Below are positions 15,427 through 24,296 of a DNA stretch of 39,973 nt, piece by piece (the stretch's first letter is position 1; the number at the start of each line of letters is the position of its first letter). Source of the stretch: Clostridiales bacterium (GTDB lineage Bacteria; Bacillota; Clostridia; HGM11327); the NCBI GenBank assembly GCA_015056475.1, contig SVGF01000006.1:1-39973 (forward strand), given 5' to 3'. The notes below the pieces were generated by a model. The model searched no databases and had not been told where the DNA came from. It saw only the letters and a list, made by a program, of their open reading frames with translations. A program made the position numbers and the translations under genes.

Positions 15427-16272
15427 TCAGCTGAAAATGGTTCCTTCCTTTGCAAGCACACGCCCGATTGCAATGGCGACGTATTCTGCGGCGTTACAGG
15501 CTTCTTCGACCGTAACGGCATTGTCACCAACCTCGATCAATAAGCATTTATCGGAGTAATCCTGATTATACTTTGAATTGGAGGCAAAGAGCACTTTTTC
15601 GCAGAGATTTGGGTGAATTGCATTTAATTCTGCGGCTACTTTGTTTGCAAACTCTCGGTTTTTGGTGGCAGTAGGGCTTTTACCACCAACGACGAACATT
15701 ATTTTTGCCACACTCTTGCCGTTGATCTCAACTGTAGGAATTGAATTATGTGTATAAGCATCTCGGTGAAGGTCGATATAGACAGTATATTCACCATTTT
15801 GCTTGATGTTTGAGTTGATAAGTGTAGCAGATTGTTTGTAAGCCTGGTTGTATCCGTTAGTTTCATTATCTGTGGTATCGTGGTCGTTATCAAACCCTAA
15901 AGATATAAGCATATCGCTGAGTGCTGAGCCTGCCGCTTGCACGGTGAGATCGCTGTTTGGTGATCTGCCTGCAAGATTTTCGTATCTGTTTTGGGCGGAT
16001 TCAAGGTAAGCCTCGTTTGTATGGGTGTGATAGATGAGTATTTTGCAATTAGTGGAGTAACTTGGCAGGGCTTCTGATGGTCTTTGCTCGGTGGCGGTTG
16101 CTCCCATAACACTTATGGAAGTGTTATTATTTGTCTGTAGTATTGAATACGGAGCGAATATCTTGATTATTGCATTTGCACCCGTTTCGTTCATTTGCAA
16201 CATCAGAACGCTTATGCACATTGCAAAAATACATGCCATAATGCGCGATACGGTTCTTTTTGTGTAAAACAT
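15427..16272 (-). CDS. spoIIP: stage II sporulation protein P
   Basis: This 281-residue protein is a SpoIIP-type peptidoglycan amidase/endopeptidase that acts with SpoIID and SpoIIM at the septum during engulfment. It has one N-terminal membrane helix (about residues 8-27), the zinc-site region ILIYHTHTNEAY, the conserved IDLHRDAY, FVVGG and a C-terminal LLIEVGDNAVTVEEA. It is shorter than the roughly 400 residues of Bacillus SpoIIP because the region between membrane helix and catalytic domain is reduced. ATG 16272 has GGAG at 16276-16279. It follows the unknown gene by 7 nt on the minus strand. The usual neighbour gpr is absent. It marks the genome as belonging to a spore-forming lineage. 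Confidence 0.88.
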   Translation of the reverse strand: MFYTKRTVSRIMACIFAMCISVLMLQMNETGANAIIKIFAPYSILQTNNNTSISVMGATATEQRPSEALPSYSTNCKILIYHTHTNEAYLESAQNRYENLAGRSPNSDLTVQAAGSALSDMLISLGFDNDHDTTDNETNGYNQAYKQSATLINSNIKQNGEYTVYIDLHRDAYTHNSIPTVEINGKSVAKIMFVVGGKSPTATKNREFANKVAAELNAIHPNLCEKVLFASNSKYNQDYSDKCLLIEVGDNAVTVEEACNAAEYVAIAIGRVLAKEGTIFS

Positions 16273-16279
16273 AAGCTCC

Positions 16280-17284
16280 TCACAGTATTTTAATGTCGGG
16301 TGTGACGGGCTCGCCGCTATTGCAGTCAATAAACGTTACCCAGTAGCCGAGTATGGAGCAGGTATTATCCGATGCGGGAAGCCATACGGTGCATCTACAG
16401 GTTTGCGGAGTGCCGAGCGAGATACCTATTGACGGTGATGCGTAAGCTATGTATTTTGGCTTATCGGATTCGTATACACAACCAAGCAAAGTGCCGAATG
16501 CGTTGTTATGAAGCTTTACCCATTTGGTGTTATGCTGTTCAAATGCAAACGGATGGACTTCTTCACCTTCAAGCTTGCTGCGATAGTATTCACCGGTATG
16601 GGAAAAATATGAATCGTCATTATCTTTGTCACAGTTATCTTCGTTTTTATTGTTTGCATTGCTTAACTCGGCATTTGTATCGACCAATCCTTGGTAGAGC
16701 TTTGCAAACGTGCTGATATACGAAGCAAGTCCGTCGGATGCATCTGAATCTTCGGTTTCAGTTGCTTCTGAAAGCGCGATGGGGGAGGCACTGTCTTCGG
16801 GAAATGATCCTTCAACAGAATCTTCAACGTCGAGTGCATGAACGTCGGGTGATTCGTCCTCTTTGCTCGTGATGGATGATAATAAGCATTCGTCCCATGC
16901 CTTTTTGCTTGATGAAGATGAATTTCTGTCGGTATACCCACAGAGGATGGCTTTACCGTCTGCAACAACGTAGACTGCATCTATCAAGCTTATTGAAGAA
17001 TTACTGTTGAAGGCGTTGGAGGCGGTTGTCCGGAATTCCTTGTAAACGGTGCAATCACCGTTTGCTTGAGCAGTACCGATCAAAATTGCATCAGGGCAAC
17101 CTCGTATGATGGCATATATCTGAGTAGGGGACAGGTCTTGTTTTAAGTCCCTTAAGCTTACCGTCACAACAGCCCTACCATCCATTGCCTCTACCTTGCA
17201 GTAGCCGTTGGCGGTGACGTGGTCCTTGACGGATTCGTGTGGTGCTAATATTACGAAATATCTGATAAAATTTTTGTCTGTCAT
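16280..17284 (-). CDS. unknown protein cotranscribed with spoIIP
   Basis: I do not recognise this 334-residue protein. Its first roughly 115 residues look like a compact mixed alpha/beta or beta domain (VKDHVTANGYCKVEAMDGRA onward). A low-complexity Ser/Asp/Glu-rich region follows (about 115-215), and a C-terminal region from about 240 is rich in Gly, Tyr and Cys with a possible beta fold. There is no signal peptide or membrane helix. GGAG at 17291-17294 supports the ATG. It precedes spoIIP by 7 nt, so a sporulation role is the simplest guess, but that rests on position only. Confidence 0.7.
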   Translation of the reverse strand: MTDKNFIRYFVILAPHESVKDHVTANGYCKVEAMDGRAVVTVSLRDLKQDLSPTQIYAIIRGCPDAILIGTAQANGDCTVYKEFRTTASNAFNSNSSISLIDAVYVVADGKAILCGYTDRNSSSSSKKAWDECLLSSITSKEDESPDVHALDVEDSVEGSFPEDSASPIALSEATETEDSDASDGLASYISTFAKLYQGLVDTNAELSNANNKNEDNCDKDNDDSYFSHTGEYYRSKLEGEEVHPFAFEQHNTKWVKLHNNAFGTLLGCVYESDKPKYIAYASPSIGISLGTPQTCRCTVWLPASDNTCSILGYWVTFIDCNSGEPVTPDIKIL

Positions 17285-17366
17285 ATGTATCTCCGTTTCT
17301 TGTGAGTGCTAATTGATAATATGAGGGCAAAAATAAAAATATTCCGTAAATTTGCATATTTTTGTG

Positions 17367-17395
17367 TTGCCAATATTTGATTCTTGTGATATAAT
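17367..17395 (+). promoter_or_regulatory. promoter of the CNNM/CBS gene
   Basis: TTGCCA (17367-17372), 17-nt spacer, TATAAT (17390-17395), with TGA before the -10 making an extended element. The start codon lies 62 nt downstream of the -10. Confidence 0.75.
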
Positions 17396-17456
17396 TATCA
17401 TTGTTATGCTTGCATTTGGCTGAAAATGCAAATTAATTATTTTTCGGAGGTCTGTT

Positions 17457-18809
17457 TTGGACGCGGTACCCTTATGGGCGTTTATTATTTTACAGATTGT
17501 GCTGGTGATATTGAACGCTCTGCTGACAAATTTGAGTGTCAGCGTTGATTCCTTGAGTGATGGCAAAATTAAAAAGCTTGCCGAAGAAGGCGACAAGGAC
17601 GCCATTGATATGCTTCATATCGAAAACATAGATAAGAAATTATCTGCTGCAGTTGCCGTTGCAACGGTGCTGCTTAATACTTTTGGTGCGATATATATAA
17701 CGCATCCCATGGCAAACAAATTGACAAACTTGCTCTGCGATCTGGCTATTAATGACGCAACGGTTTTAGTAAAGACAGTAATAACTGTTGTAATACTTCT
17801 GTTGGTAGTATTGATATCCGTGCTTTTGGGGCGGTTTGTGCCGTTGAGCAGAGCTCAGACAAAATATACGGAAAAGGACTTGATGGCACACAGAAAGTCT
17901 GCTGCCGGTCTTTATTCTGTATTTAAGCCGATAGTATGGCTTATGCTTAAGCTTTCGGGCAGGACAACAAGCAGTCAAAGCTCACAAGCAAGACAGGATG
18001 CTGTGCCCGAGGTTACTGAGGATGAGATACTCCTTATGGTGGACGCTGTTGAGGAAAGTGGTGCGATAGAATCTAACGAAAAGCAGATGATTGAGAATAT
18101 ATTCAGCTTTTCCACTACCACTGCCGCCGAGGTTATGACGCACAGGACGAACGTAATCGCCATCGATATTGAGGATGATAATGATGAGATACTCAACACG
18201 ATTATAACGCAGGGAAAATCACGTTTCCCCGTGTACGAGGGTGATATTGATCATATAGTAGGTATACTCATGGCGAGGGATTATATGAACAATATTCATA
18301 CCGATTCCCCCAAGCCTTTGAAGGAGCTTTTGAGAAAGCCGTATATTGTTCCTGGCTCGATCAAAACGAATCTTCTTTTTAAGAATATGCAGATAACAAA
18401 TACTCATATTGCTGTTGTTGTTGATGAATACGGCGGCACAAGCGGTATTGTTACGCTTGAGGACCTTCTTGAGGAATTGGTTGGTAATATCTACGATGAA
18501 TCCGACATGAATACGGAGGAGAGTGACATTACCAAGCTTGAGGAAAACGTATGGAGAGTAGCGGGTGACGTTGATCTTGAAACGCTAAGCGAAGCTTTAC
18601 TTATCGACCTCCCCGAGGATGAGGATTACGATACGGTAGGCGGTATGGTGCTGAGCAAGCTTACGGCTATTCCCGATGATGAGGAGCATCCCGAGGTTTT
18701 TGTAAACGGATTGTATATCTACGTTGAGGAAACAAAGGAACGAAGAATTCGTTGGACAAAGGTTTCACTCGTTATGACGGTGGAAGAATACGCAGAGGAT
18801 GAGGAATAA
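17457..18809 (+). CDS. CNNM/CorC-type membrane protein (DUF21-CBS-CorC)
   Basis: This 450-residue membrane protein has the standard three-part layout of the HlyC/CorC/CNNM family linked to Mg2+ or other cation efflux. An N-terminal DUF21 domain has hydrophobic segments near 5-25, 65-85 and 105-130. A paired CBS domain (about 200-335) includes EVMTHRTNVIAID and VVVDEYGGTSGIVTLEDLLE. A C-terminal CorC_HlyC domain (about 350-440) includes DYDTVGGMVLSKL. The start is a TTG at 17457: GGAGG at 17446-17450 is perfectly spaced, and the protein start LWAFIILQIVLVILNALL aligns with the family. No ATG fits. The helix that usually reads AxSEIA here reads NLSVSVDSL, a mild divergence. Confidence 0.9.
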   Translation: MDAVPLWAFIILQIVLVILNALLTNLSVSVDSLSDGKIKKLAEEGDKDAIDMLHIENIDKKLSAAVAVATVLLNTFGAIYITHPMANKLTNLLCDLAINDATVLVKTVITVVILLLVVLISVLLGRFVPLSRAQTKYTEKDLMAHRKSAAGLYSVFKPIVWLMLKLSGRTTSSQSSQARQDAVPEVTEDEILLMVDAVEESGAIESNEKQMIENIFSFSTTTAAEVMTHRTNVIAIDIEDDNDEILNTIITQGKSRFPVYEGDIDHIVGILMARDYMNNIHTDSPKPLKELLRKPYIVPGSIKTNLLFKNMQITNTHIAVVVDEYGGTSGIVTLEDLLEELVGNIYDESDMNTEESDITKLEENVWRVAGDVDLETLSEALLIDLPEDEDYDTVGGMVLSKLTAIPDDEEHPEVFVNGLYIYVEETKERRIRWTKVSLVMTVEEYAEDEE

Positions 18810-18818
18810 AATGTATAA

Positions 18819-18861
18819 AACGCAGTGCGAGCATAAAAGCAACGCACTGCGTTTGTTTTTT
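18819..18861 (+). terminator. terminator of the CNNM/CBS gene
   Basis: AACGCAGTGCG (18819-18829) pairs perfectly over 11 bp with CGCACTGCGTT (18843-18853), followed by TG and a run of seven T. Confidence 0.92.
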
Positions 18862-18931
18862 TGTTGAGTACAAGCACAAAATGCCTGCAAAATGGAATCG
18901 GGGTATTTGCGTGGCAAAGAAGTACTGTGCC

Positions 18932-19006
18932 GGGGAGATGCCCCCGCTTTAGCGGGGCGATAGGGCGTATGCCCTATCGGGCAGGCGTGCGCCTGCGCAT
19001 CTCCCC
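18932..19006. repeat. 75-bp perfect cloverleaf palindromic element
   Basis: The outer stem GGGGAGATGC (18932-18941) pairs perfectly with GCATCTCCCC (18997-19006). It encloses three perfect hairpins, each with a 4-nt loop: CCCCGC/GCGGGG (18942-18957), GATAGGGC/GCCCTATC (18959-18978) and GCAGGC/GCCTGC (18981-18996). Almost every base is paired in a four-way junction. It has no tRNA signatures (no T-loop GTTCRA and no CCA context) and lies between the 17457 gene and the minus-strand esterase. It resembles a REP- or MITE-like element. The rest of the gap 18862-19056 shows nothing else I can name. Confidence 0.8.
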
Positions 19007-19056
19007 ATAGGCGGACCGAATCTTATTTAATCGGGGATGTTTGCGTGTATTTTATA

Positions 19057-20094
19057 TTACAACGCATCAGCAATGAGCTTTACGTCCTTTACCTCTACCG
19101 TGCCCGTGCGCTTAAGAAGCTCGGCTAACCTTGGTGCGACAACGTCAGCCATTCTGCCAAAGCCCTTTTCGTTGGGGTGAACGTCACCCTCAAGCACGCA
19201 GGTTTCTAGGTCGTAGTTGCCGAGGAGGTAATCACCGTTAATAAAGTCAACGTAATTGTCGCCGTTATCGAGTGCTTGGTGGAAAGTATCCATTATTACT
19301 CGTCTGCGCTGATACATTCCTATTGAGCCGCCGCCGGGGCAAATGCCCGACATTATCATTATGGGCAAAGTGGGATTTTTCTCTCTGATGATATCAAAGA
19401 AGCGCTTATGTGTTGCCTTGAGGTGATCTATTGACGGGGCGTTGTAGTCATAGTCAAGCACAAAGCAGGACATATCGAGACTTGCGATGTATTCTGCCAT
19501 TGCTTCTTCGCCCATAGCACTGCCGCCAAAGCCCATGTTGATGTGATCAGCCCCCAATCTCTCAGAAACGAGAGCGGTATAAGCTTTTGACGGAGTGGTT
19601 GTGCAAGCACCCTGTGTGATGGATGAACCGTAATAAACGATGGGCTTTTTGATCGCGTAATCGGGGGCTTTTTCTAACTTTGCACCATCGTCAAGCTCGA
19701 TCTCGATTTTAACCAAACGAGCTGTGCGGGGGACGAAAATGGTTATAAGCTTCATTTTGTCCTCGCTTTCAATACCATCGGGGCAAAGCGAGAGTGTGCC
19801 GGACATTATTTTATCGGTGTCGTAGTTTTTTGGCTCGATCTTTCCGCAGTAGATGCCGTCTGAAAGCACGTCGCTTGCGCAGTTTAAGTTTGTGTCCAGA
19901 ATTTCAACAGTATAGGTGATGCTCTTGCTGTTTGTCATAAAACGGATCCTTCCGCCTGTTGACAATTGTGAAAGGCCTGCTACGTTAGGACTTACCTTTT
20001 GACCTATCTCAAGAGGAAATCTTGAAAAATCTACGCGCATTCCGTGGACGGTAAACGGTGACGGGATATTGTTTTGTTTGATAACGTATTTCAT
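19057..20094 (-). CDS. SGNH/GDSL-type carbohydrate esterase A
   Basis: This 345-residue protein has an N-terminal beta domain (about 1-140) and a C-terminal SGNH hydrolase domain. Block I is YYGSSITQG with the likely nucleophile Ser158, block III is GFGGSAMGE, and a late GDVHPNEKGF supplies the catalytic Asp-His pair. Such enzymes typically remove acetyl or other acyl groups from glycans. No signal peptide is visible. AGGTG precedes the ATG. It is the last gene of the minus-strand operon with esterase B and the GH106-like enzyme. It is a clear paralogue of esterase B, with shared motifs such as DTFHQALDNGD, so the pair arose by duplication. Confidence 0.85.
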   Translation of the reverse strand: MKYVIKQNNIPSPFTVHGMRVDFSRFPLEIGQKVSPNVAGLSQLSTGGRIRFMTNSKSITYTVEILDTNLNCASDVLSDGIYCGKIEPKNYDTDKIMSGTLSLCPDGIESEDKMKLITIFVPRTARLVKIEIELDDGAKLEKAPDYAIKKPIVYYGSSITQGACTTTPSKAYTALVSERLGADHINMGFGGSAMGEEAMAEYIASLDMSCFVLDYDYNAPSIDHLKATHKRFFDIIREKNPTLPIMIMSGICPGGGSIGMYQRRRVIMDTFHQALDNGDNYVDFINGDYLLGNYDLETCVLEGDVHPNEKGFGRMADVVAPRLAELLKRTGTVEVKDVKLIADAL

Positions 20095-20103
20095 ATTTTC
20101 ACC

Positions 20104-21111
20104 TCACTTGCATTTTATACCGCATCTTGCCAACAAACGCTTAAGACGCGGATACGTTGTGTCAGCCATGCGCTGAAAGCCCTTTTCGCTGGGATGGCAA
20201 CCGTCAACGGTGCATTCCTCGCGATTATCGTTACCCCAAAGATAGAAGCCGTCAACGTAATCGACCTTTGTGTCGCCGTTATCGAGCGCCTGATGGAAGG
20301 TATCCATTATAATGCGCCTTGTTGTGCAGCAACGCATATATTCTCTGTCAACGTCGGGACGGGATATCATAAGGATTGGCAGATCGGGCTGAGCCTTACG
20401 GATAATATCAAAGAAAGGCTTATGTGTTTTTCTGAGGTAGTCGACGGACGGTGAGTTATGCTCGTAATCCATGATGAATGCTGTCATATCCAATGATGCG
20501 ATATATTCAGCCATTTCTTTTTCTGCCAGGGCGCTTCCGCCAAAGCCGAGGTTTACGTGATTTGCACCGAGCATTTCGCTCACCAAAGCAACGTAGCACT
20601 TAGACGGGGAGTTTGAGCTTCCGCCGTGAGTGATGGATGAACCGTACCAAACTATCGGCTTTTCGATCAGATACGGGTCGGGCTCAAGGACAACTGCGCC
20701 ATCGTCAAGAGAAAGAATGATCTTTGAAACGTGAACTATTCTTGGCAGGAATACGGTGATATCCTTTATTGAATCTGCCTTGATATCATCGGATGGAGTG
20801 AGAGAGAGCATGCCCTCATAATAGGTTTCATTATCCTCGTCATCTGCGCGGACCTTGCCGCAATATATGCCGTTTGAAAGTACGTCGATTCCCGAATTGA
20901 TGCAGGAATCGATAAGCTCTGCTTTAATACCGATCTTTGTGCTGTTTGTCTTAAATCGAACTCTGCCGCCTGCGGGTTGATTGCACATATTCAAAACGTT
21001 TGGGCTTACGGTTTCGGCAACGCTTTTTGGCATTCTGTAAAAATTTTCATCAACTCCGTAAAGCTTCATGTTTTGTGGGAGTTTACCTTTTTCTATAATG
21101 TAATCAGTCAT
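20104..21111 (-). CDS. SGNH/GDSL-type carbohydrate esterase B
   Basis: This 335-residue paralogue of the adjacent esterase has the same two-domain layout: an N-terminal beta domain with PNVLNMCNQPAGGRVRFKTN, then block I WYGSSITHGG, block III GFGGSALAEKE, and a C-terminal CTVDGCHPSEKGF with the Asp/His pair. It lies 9 nt upstream of esterase A and 51 nt downstream of the GH106-like gene. GGAG precedes the ATG, but it is part of CTCCTTATAAGGAG (21117-21130), which can fold back and hide the ribosome binding site. Different substrate specificities of the two esterases are plausible, since their loops around the serine differ. Confidence 0.85.
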   Translation of the reverse strand: MTDYIIEKGKLPQNMKLYGVDENFYRMPKSVAETVSPNVLNMCNQPAGGRVRFKTNSTKIGIKAELIDSCINSGIDVLSNGIYCGKVRADDEDNETYYEGMLSLTPSDDIKADSIKDITVFLPRIVHVSKIILSLDDGAVVLEPDPYLIEKPIVWYGSSITHGGSSNSPSKCYVALVSEMLGANHVNLGFGGSALAEKEMAEYIASLDMTAFIMDYEHNSPSVDYLRKTHKPFFDIIRKAQPDLPILMISRPDVDREYMRCCTTRRIIMDTFHQALDNGDTKVDYVDGFYLWGNDNREECTVDGCHPSEKGFQRMADTTYPRLKRLLARCGIKCK

Positions 21112-21116
21112 ATGTT

Positions 21117-21156
21117 CTCCTTATAAGGAGCGACAAGGCCGTTGTGACCTTGTCGC
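21117..21156 (-). promoter_or_regulatory. intercistronic hairpins between GH106-like and esterase genes
   Basis: GCGACAAGG (21130-21138) pairs perfectly with CCTTGTCGC (21148-21156). It is not followed by a T run on the minus strand, so it is probably not a terminator. Next to it is the 14-bp palindrome CTCCTTATAAGGAG (21117-21130), which contains the ribosome binding site of esterase B. An mRNA-stability or translation-control role is inferred. Confidence 0.5.
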
Positions 21157-21162
21157 AATAAA

Positions 21163-24100
21163 TTAGTCTTGTATACCTGCTCGTACAAAGCAATATCTTT
21201 CTTTCCAGTACTGTCTATCGTAAGGGTAGAAGTCGCTGGGGCCTGCACCGGGCTGACAGAAAAGAGGCGTATAATGATGGGGACCGATAAGATTACGGTT
21301 ACCTACACATACCTCGACCTCAATGGTGTTTTTACCCTTAACCAAATATGGTGTAACGTCAACCTTCCAGTTGTTCCATGCAATGATATCACTTCTGTTG
21401 CCGTTAACGGTAACAAAAGCATATGCGCCGTAGGGCAATCCACCGATATCAACGTGGCGCTCTATATCAATATGCTCTATCTCAACCTCTTGCTCAAATA
21501 TTGCTGTGCCGGCAAAGAATGGGTGACCCTGATGAACGAGCTCGCCACCGTCGAGCTTTGTAGGTCTGTTGGTGAGGTAGAAATTACCCTCGGTAAAGAC
21601 TGTTCTGGCATGAGCCTCAACAAGGGGTGAGTCGAAATAAACACCGAAGCTACCTGTGAGGTACATATTACCGAATTCAGCTCTGTTCCAGTAAGTTTTG
21701 CCACCGTCAGCATCTTTGCTGTTGCAGAAGCCTGTAACGATGATATCGTTTGTACCTTCCTTTAAGTATTCGCCGATGGCATAAACCTTAAAGTTATGAT
21801 CAAACCACCATTCACCCTCGATATGCTCAACCTTTGTACCGTTGATGCTGACTGTTACGGGGAGCTTGAATTCTGAAACAAAGCGTACGTCACAAAGCTC
21901 GTCAAGTTTTGTGCCCTGAGCAATGTTAATTGAATACTTCAATGCGGGAGCGGTCTTTCTTACAGCAGGGGAAGTGGCAAAGTGTGCTGCGTTCATAGTA
22001 TGGCATCTATCGAACCAAGTGCCATCATCATTAAGCACAGAGCAATACTCCAAGAGAAGTGAATTCTTGTCACTGCGTGAAGAAAGTGTCCAGTTGCGAC
22101 TGAGAGGTACGTTAAATGCATTGTGATATCTTGTAGCGAGGGGAGCTGCTACAGCTTCGTTGCTTGTGATGAACAAGTGTGACTCAATGGGCTCAAACCA
22201 TACTTCGATCTCAAGCTTGCCGTCACGTCTTACTGTGGGATGTGAAACAAACTTCATTGTGTCAAGCAAAAGCTCAACAGCATTGGGCTCGTCAAGAACG
22301 ATCTTAACCTTATGAGCTGAGTTTTTATCCATATTAACGAAGAAGTAAACCTTCTTGCCATCGTCAAAGGATCTGCAATTATAATGAATATGGCCGCATC
22401 TGCCGTTGTTATCCTTGATAAGGATCTTATCGAGCTTGTTGTGATGTATAAAAGTGAGGAAGGCTTCGTCATCAAAAATATCAGCCTTGATGGTTTTTGC
22501 CATAAGCTCGTCGATGGCTTGTTTAGCATATCTGCCGTCGATGAATTCGGGTGTTTTGCCCTTATCACTGATGAGTGCAAGTCTGCCGCCCTGATCAACG
22601 AACTCATTGAGAAGCTTGAACGTATTGCTGTCAAGTCCATACATCCACGGAATGAGGACTGTATTATACGTACAGTTACCGATTATGAATTTACCGTTTT
22701 CTACTTTGCCGTACTTGGCTATGAGTGTTTCATCACCGTAATGATAAGGAATATGGTATTCATAAAGCTTTGTTGACGTTTCAAGGAATTCGGCGTCAAA
22801 CGCTTCCTCGGCGCAAAGATCGTCGTTAGTATATTTTATCCAAAGCGAATGCATCGGATGGATCATCAAGGTCTCGGTAGTGTTGTTGGAATCGGCAAGG
22901 ATCTTACCCAATCTTGAGATGGTGTCATTGAAGATCTTATAATCCTTCCAGAAGGGGGACTGATAGAACATACAGCAGGGGTAATCGTTCTTTCTTCTGC
23001 CTCTCATGGAGTAGCCTGCAAGGTGCTGGCAAGTGTAGTTTACGCCGCTCAAGAACTGCCAATCAAGAATATGTCTGAAATCAGCAAATGAAGCATCCCA
23101 TCCACTCATGGCGAATGACTCTGTAAGCACGTGCTTTTGTCCGAGCTGTGCTGCAACTGAGCCAACCTGGAGCGGAACTACGGGAACACCCTGTCTGTGA
23201 TCGATCTTTGTATCGGGTGAGCCGTTTCCGAGCCAGTCAACACCCGGTATGTGCATATGCTCGTAAAGGGGCATTGCACCTGCTGTGCAGTGGATCTGGC
23301 AGAGGAGGTTGTCCTCCATCATAACGTGGCCCGTAAGCTGTGTGCCGTGATCCTCACACCAGTCATATATCTGCTTCATAAAAGAGTTACAGAAAAGGTC
23401 AGCAACCATCTTCCAATAGTCAAAACGGATAGCTTCCTTGTTGGGTGTTTCAAGGAAGAGCGCAACGATATGGTCCTTTATATCGTAGCCGTACCTTTTG
23501 CTGAATTCCTCGGGTGCAACTGTCGTCCAGGGAGTTTTGCAAAGCGTGTATTGGGGCTCATCTGTAAAGAATCCTGCAAGCTTGCCGCTTTTGAATGCAC
23601 CTGGATTGGTTTCCTCGTACTGTTCGTGGGTGTAATCAATAAAATCTTTTACAACGGCAGAGTTGAGTACGTCGATGTAACCTTCGTCCGGAATTTCTGT
23701 TGCATAGTAGAGCTTTTGCCCGTCAGCAAGGGCAGCAAAAGCATCGTCAACAGTATCGGCAAGAATTCTGTTATAAGTAAGGTCGGCATTTACACCGTAG
23801 AAGGCAAGTATATTGCCTTTTGTACTGTCTTTCTTTTCGAGGGGAAGACAACGGAGTATATGCTGAGGGTTTTCGGGGCGCATTCTGGGGATAACACCGC
23901 CTGCTGAGCCTGAGGGCCAGCCGTTTTCGTCGTAACACCAAGCTTCGATGCCGTTCTTTTCGGCTTCATCCATACAAGCGGTTACGAGCTTAAACCATTC
24001 ATCACCAAGATATGGCGTTTCAATGCCGTCTCTTGCGTGCATATAGAAACCGCCGTGACCTGTTTGAGCCATAAGTCTTATTTGTTCTCTCAATTCGTCT

Positions 24101-24186
24101 TCTTCGAGCTTATCATTCCATGACCAAAAAGGATGGGGTCTGTATTCAACTGAAGGATCTTCAAATTGCTTTATCCATTTTTCCAT
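21163..24186 (-). CDS. GH106-like alpha-L-rhamnosidase
   Basis: This 1007-residue protein has the layout of the Glyco_hydro_106 family, whose characterised members are alpha-L-rhamnosidases acting on rhamnogalacturonan. The N-terminal barrel has PHPFWSWNDKL, GGFYMHARDG, AWCYDENGWPSGSAGG and FFTDEPQ (Glu210). It continues with LTESFAMSGWD (Glu356) and GVNYTCQHLAGYSMRGRR. The C-terminal third has GH2-like beta-sandwich modules, including VDIGGLPYGAYAFVTVNG and NTIEVEVCVGNRNLIGP. No signal peptide is present, implying action on imported oligosaccharide. AGAGGA precedes the ATG. It heads an operon with two esterases, consistent with joint removal of acyl groups and rhamnose. The GH106 assignment is by motif, and the exact substrate is inferred. 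Confidence 0.8.
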   Translation of the reverse strand: MEKWIKQFEDPSVEYRPHPFWSWNDKLEEDELREQIRLMAQTGHGGFYMHARDGIETPYLGDEWFKLVTACMDEAEKNGIEAWCYDENGWPSGSAGGVIPRMRPENPQHILRCLPLEKKDSTKGNILAFYGVNADLTYNRILADTVDDAFAALADGQKLYYATEIPDEGYIDVLNSAVVKDFIDYTHEQYEETNPGAFKSGKLAGFFTDEPQYTLCKTPWTTVAPEEFSKRYGYDIKDHIVALFLETPNKEAIRFDYWKMVADLFCNSFMKQIYDWCEDHGTQLTGHVMMEDNLLCQIHCTAGAMPLYEHMHIPGVDWLGNGSPDTKIDHRQGVPVVPLQVGSVAAQLGQKHVLTESFAMSGWDASFADFRHILDWQFLSGVNYTCQHLAGYSMRGRRKNDYPCCMFYQSPFWKDYKIFNDTISRLGKILADSNNTTETLMIHPMHSLWIKYTNDDLCAEEAFDAEFLETSTKLYEYHIPYHYGDETLIAKYGKVENGKFIIGNCTYNTVLIPWMYGLDSNTFKLLNEFVDQGGRLALISDKGKTPEFIDGRYAKQAIDELMAKTIKADIFDDEAFLTFIHHNKLDKILIKDNNGRCGHIHYNCRSFDDGKKVYFFVNMDKNSAHKVKIVLDEPNAVELLLDTMKFVSHPTVRRDGKLEIEVWFEPIESHLFITSNEAVAAPLATRYHNAFNVPLSRNWTLSSRSDKNSLLLEYCSVLNDDGTWFDRCHTMNAAHFATSPAVRKTAPALKYSINIAQGTKLDELCDVRFVSEFKLPVTVSINGTKVEHIEGEWWFDHNFKVYAIGEYLKEGTNDIIVTGFCNSKDADGGKTYWNRAEFGNMYLTGSFGVYFDSPLVEAHARTVFTEGNFYLTNRPTKLDGGELVHQGHPFFAGTAIFEQEVEIEHIDIERHVDIGGLPYGAYAFVTVNGNRSDIIAWNNWKVDVTPYLVKGKNTIEVEVCVGNRNLIGPHHYTPLFCQPGAGPSDFYPYDRQYWKERYCFVRAGIQD

Positions 24187-24238
24187 AGGTATTCCTCTTA
24201 CAAGATTTTAATAGGATACAAATCTGTATCACAGCAGT

Positions 24239-24267
24239 ATTGTACCATATTACGAAAGAATTTTCAA
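24239..24267 (-). promoter_or_regulatory. promoter of the GH106-esterase operon
   Basis: On the minus strand TTGAAA (24267-24262), a 17-nt spacer and TACAAT (24244-24239) lie about 52 nt upstream of the start codon. Confidence 0.65.
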
Positions 24268-24296
24268 TAAGTATGTTGATTTTTTTGAATATTTTA

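Noticed and set aside
15330-15530. Short minus-strand frame overlapping the spoIIP 3' end
   Set aside because: It has no ribosome binding site and overlaps the conserved SpoIIP C terminus in another frame.
18932-19006. tRNA gene
   Set aside because: The 75-nt cloverleaf shape is suggestive, but there is no 7-nt anticodon loop, no T-loop consensus and no D-loop; all three loops are 4 nt.
23251-23907. 218-codon frame antisense to the GH106-like gene
   Set aside because: No ribosome binding site or family motif; the opposite strand carries clear GH106 motifs throughout.
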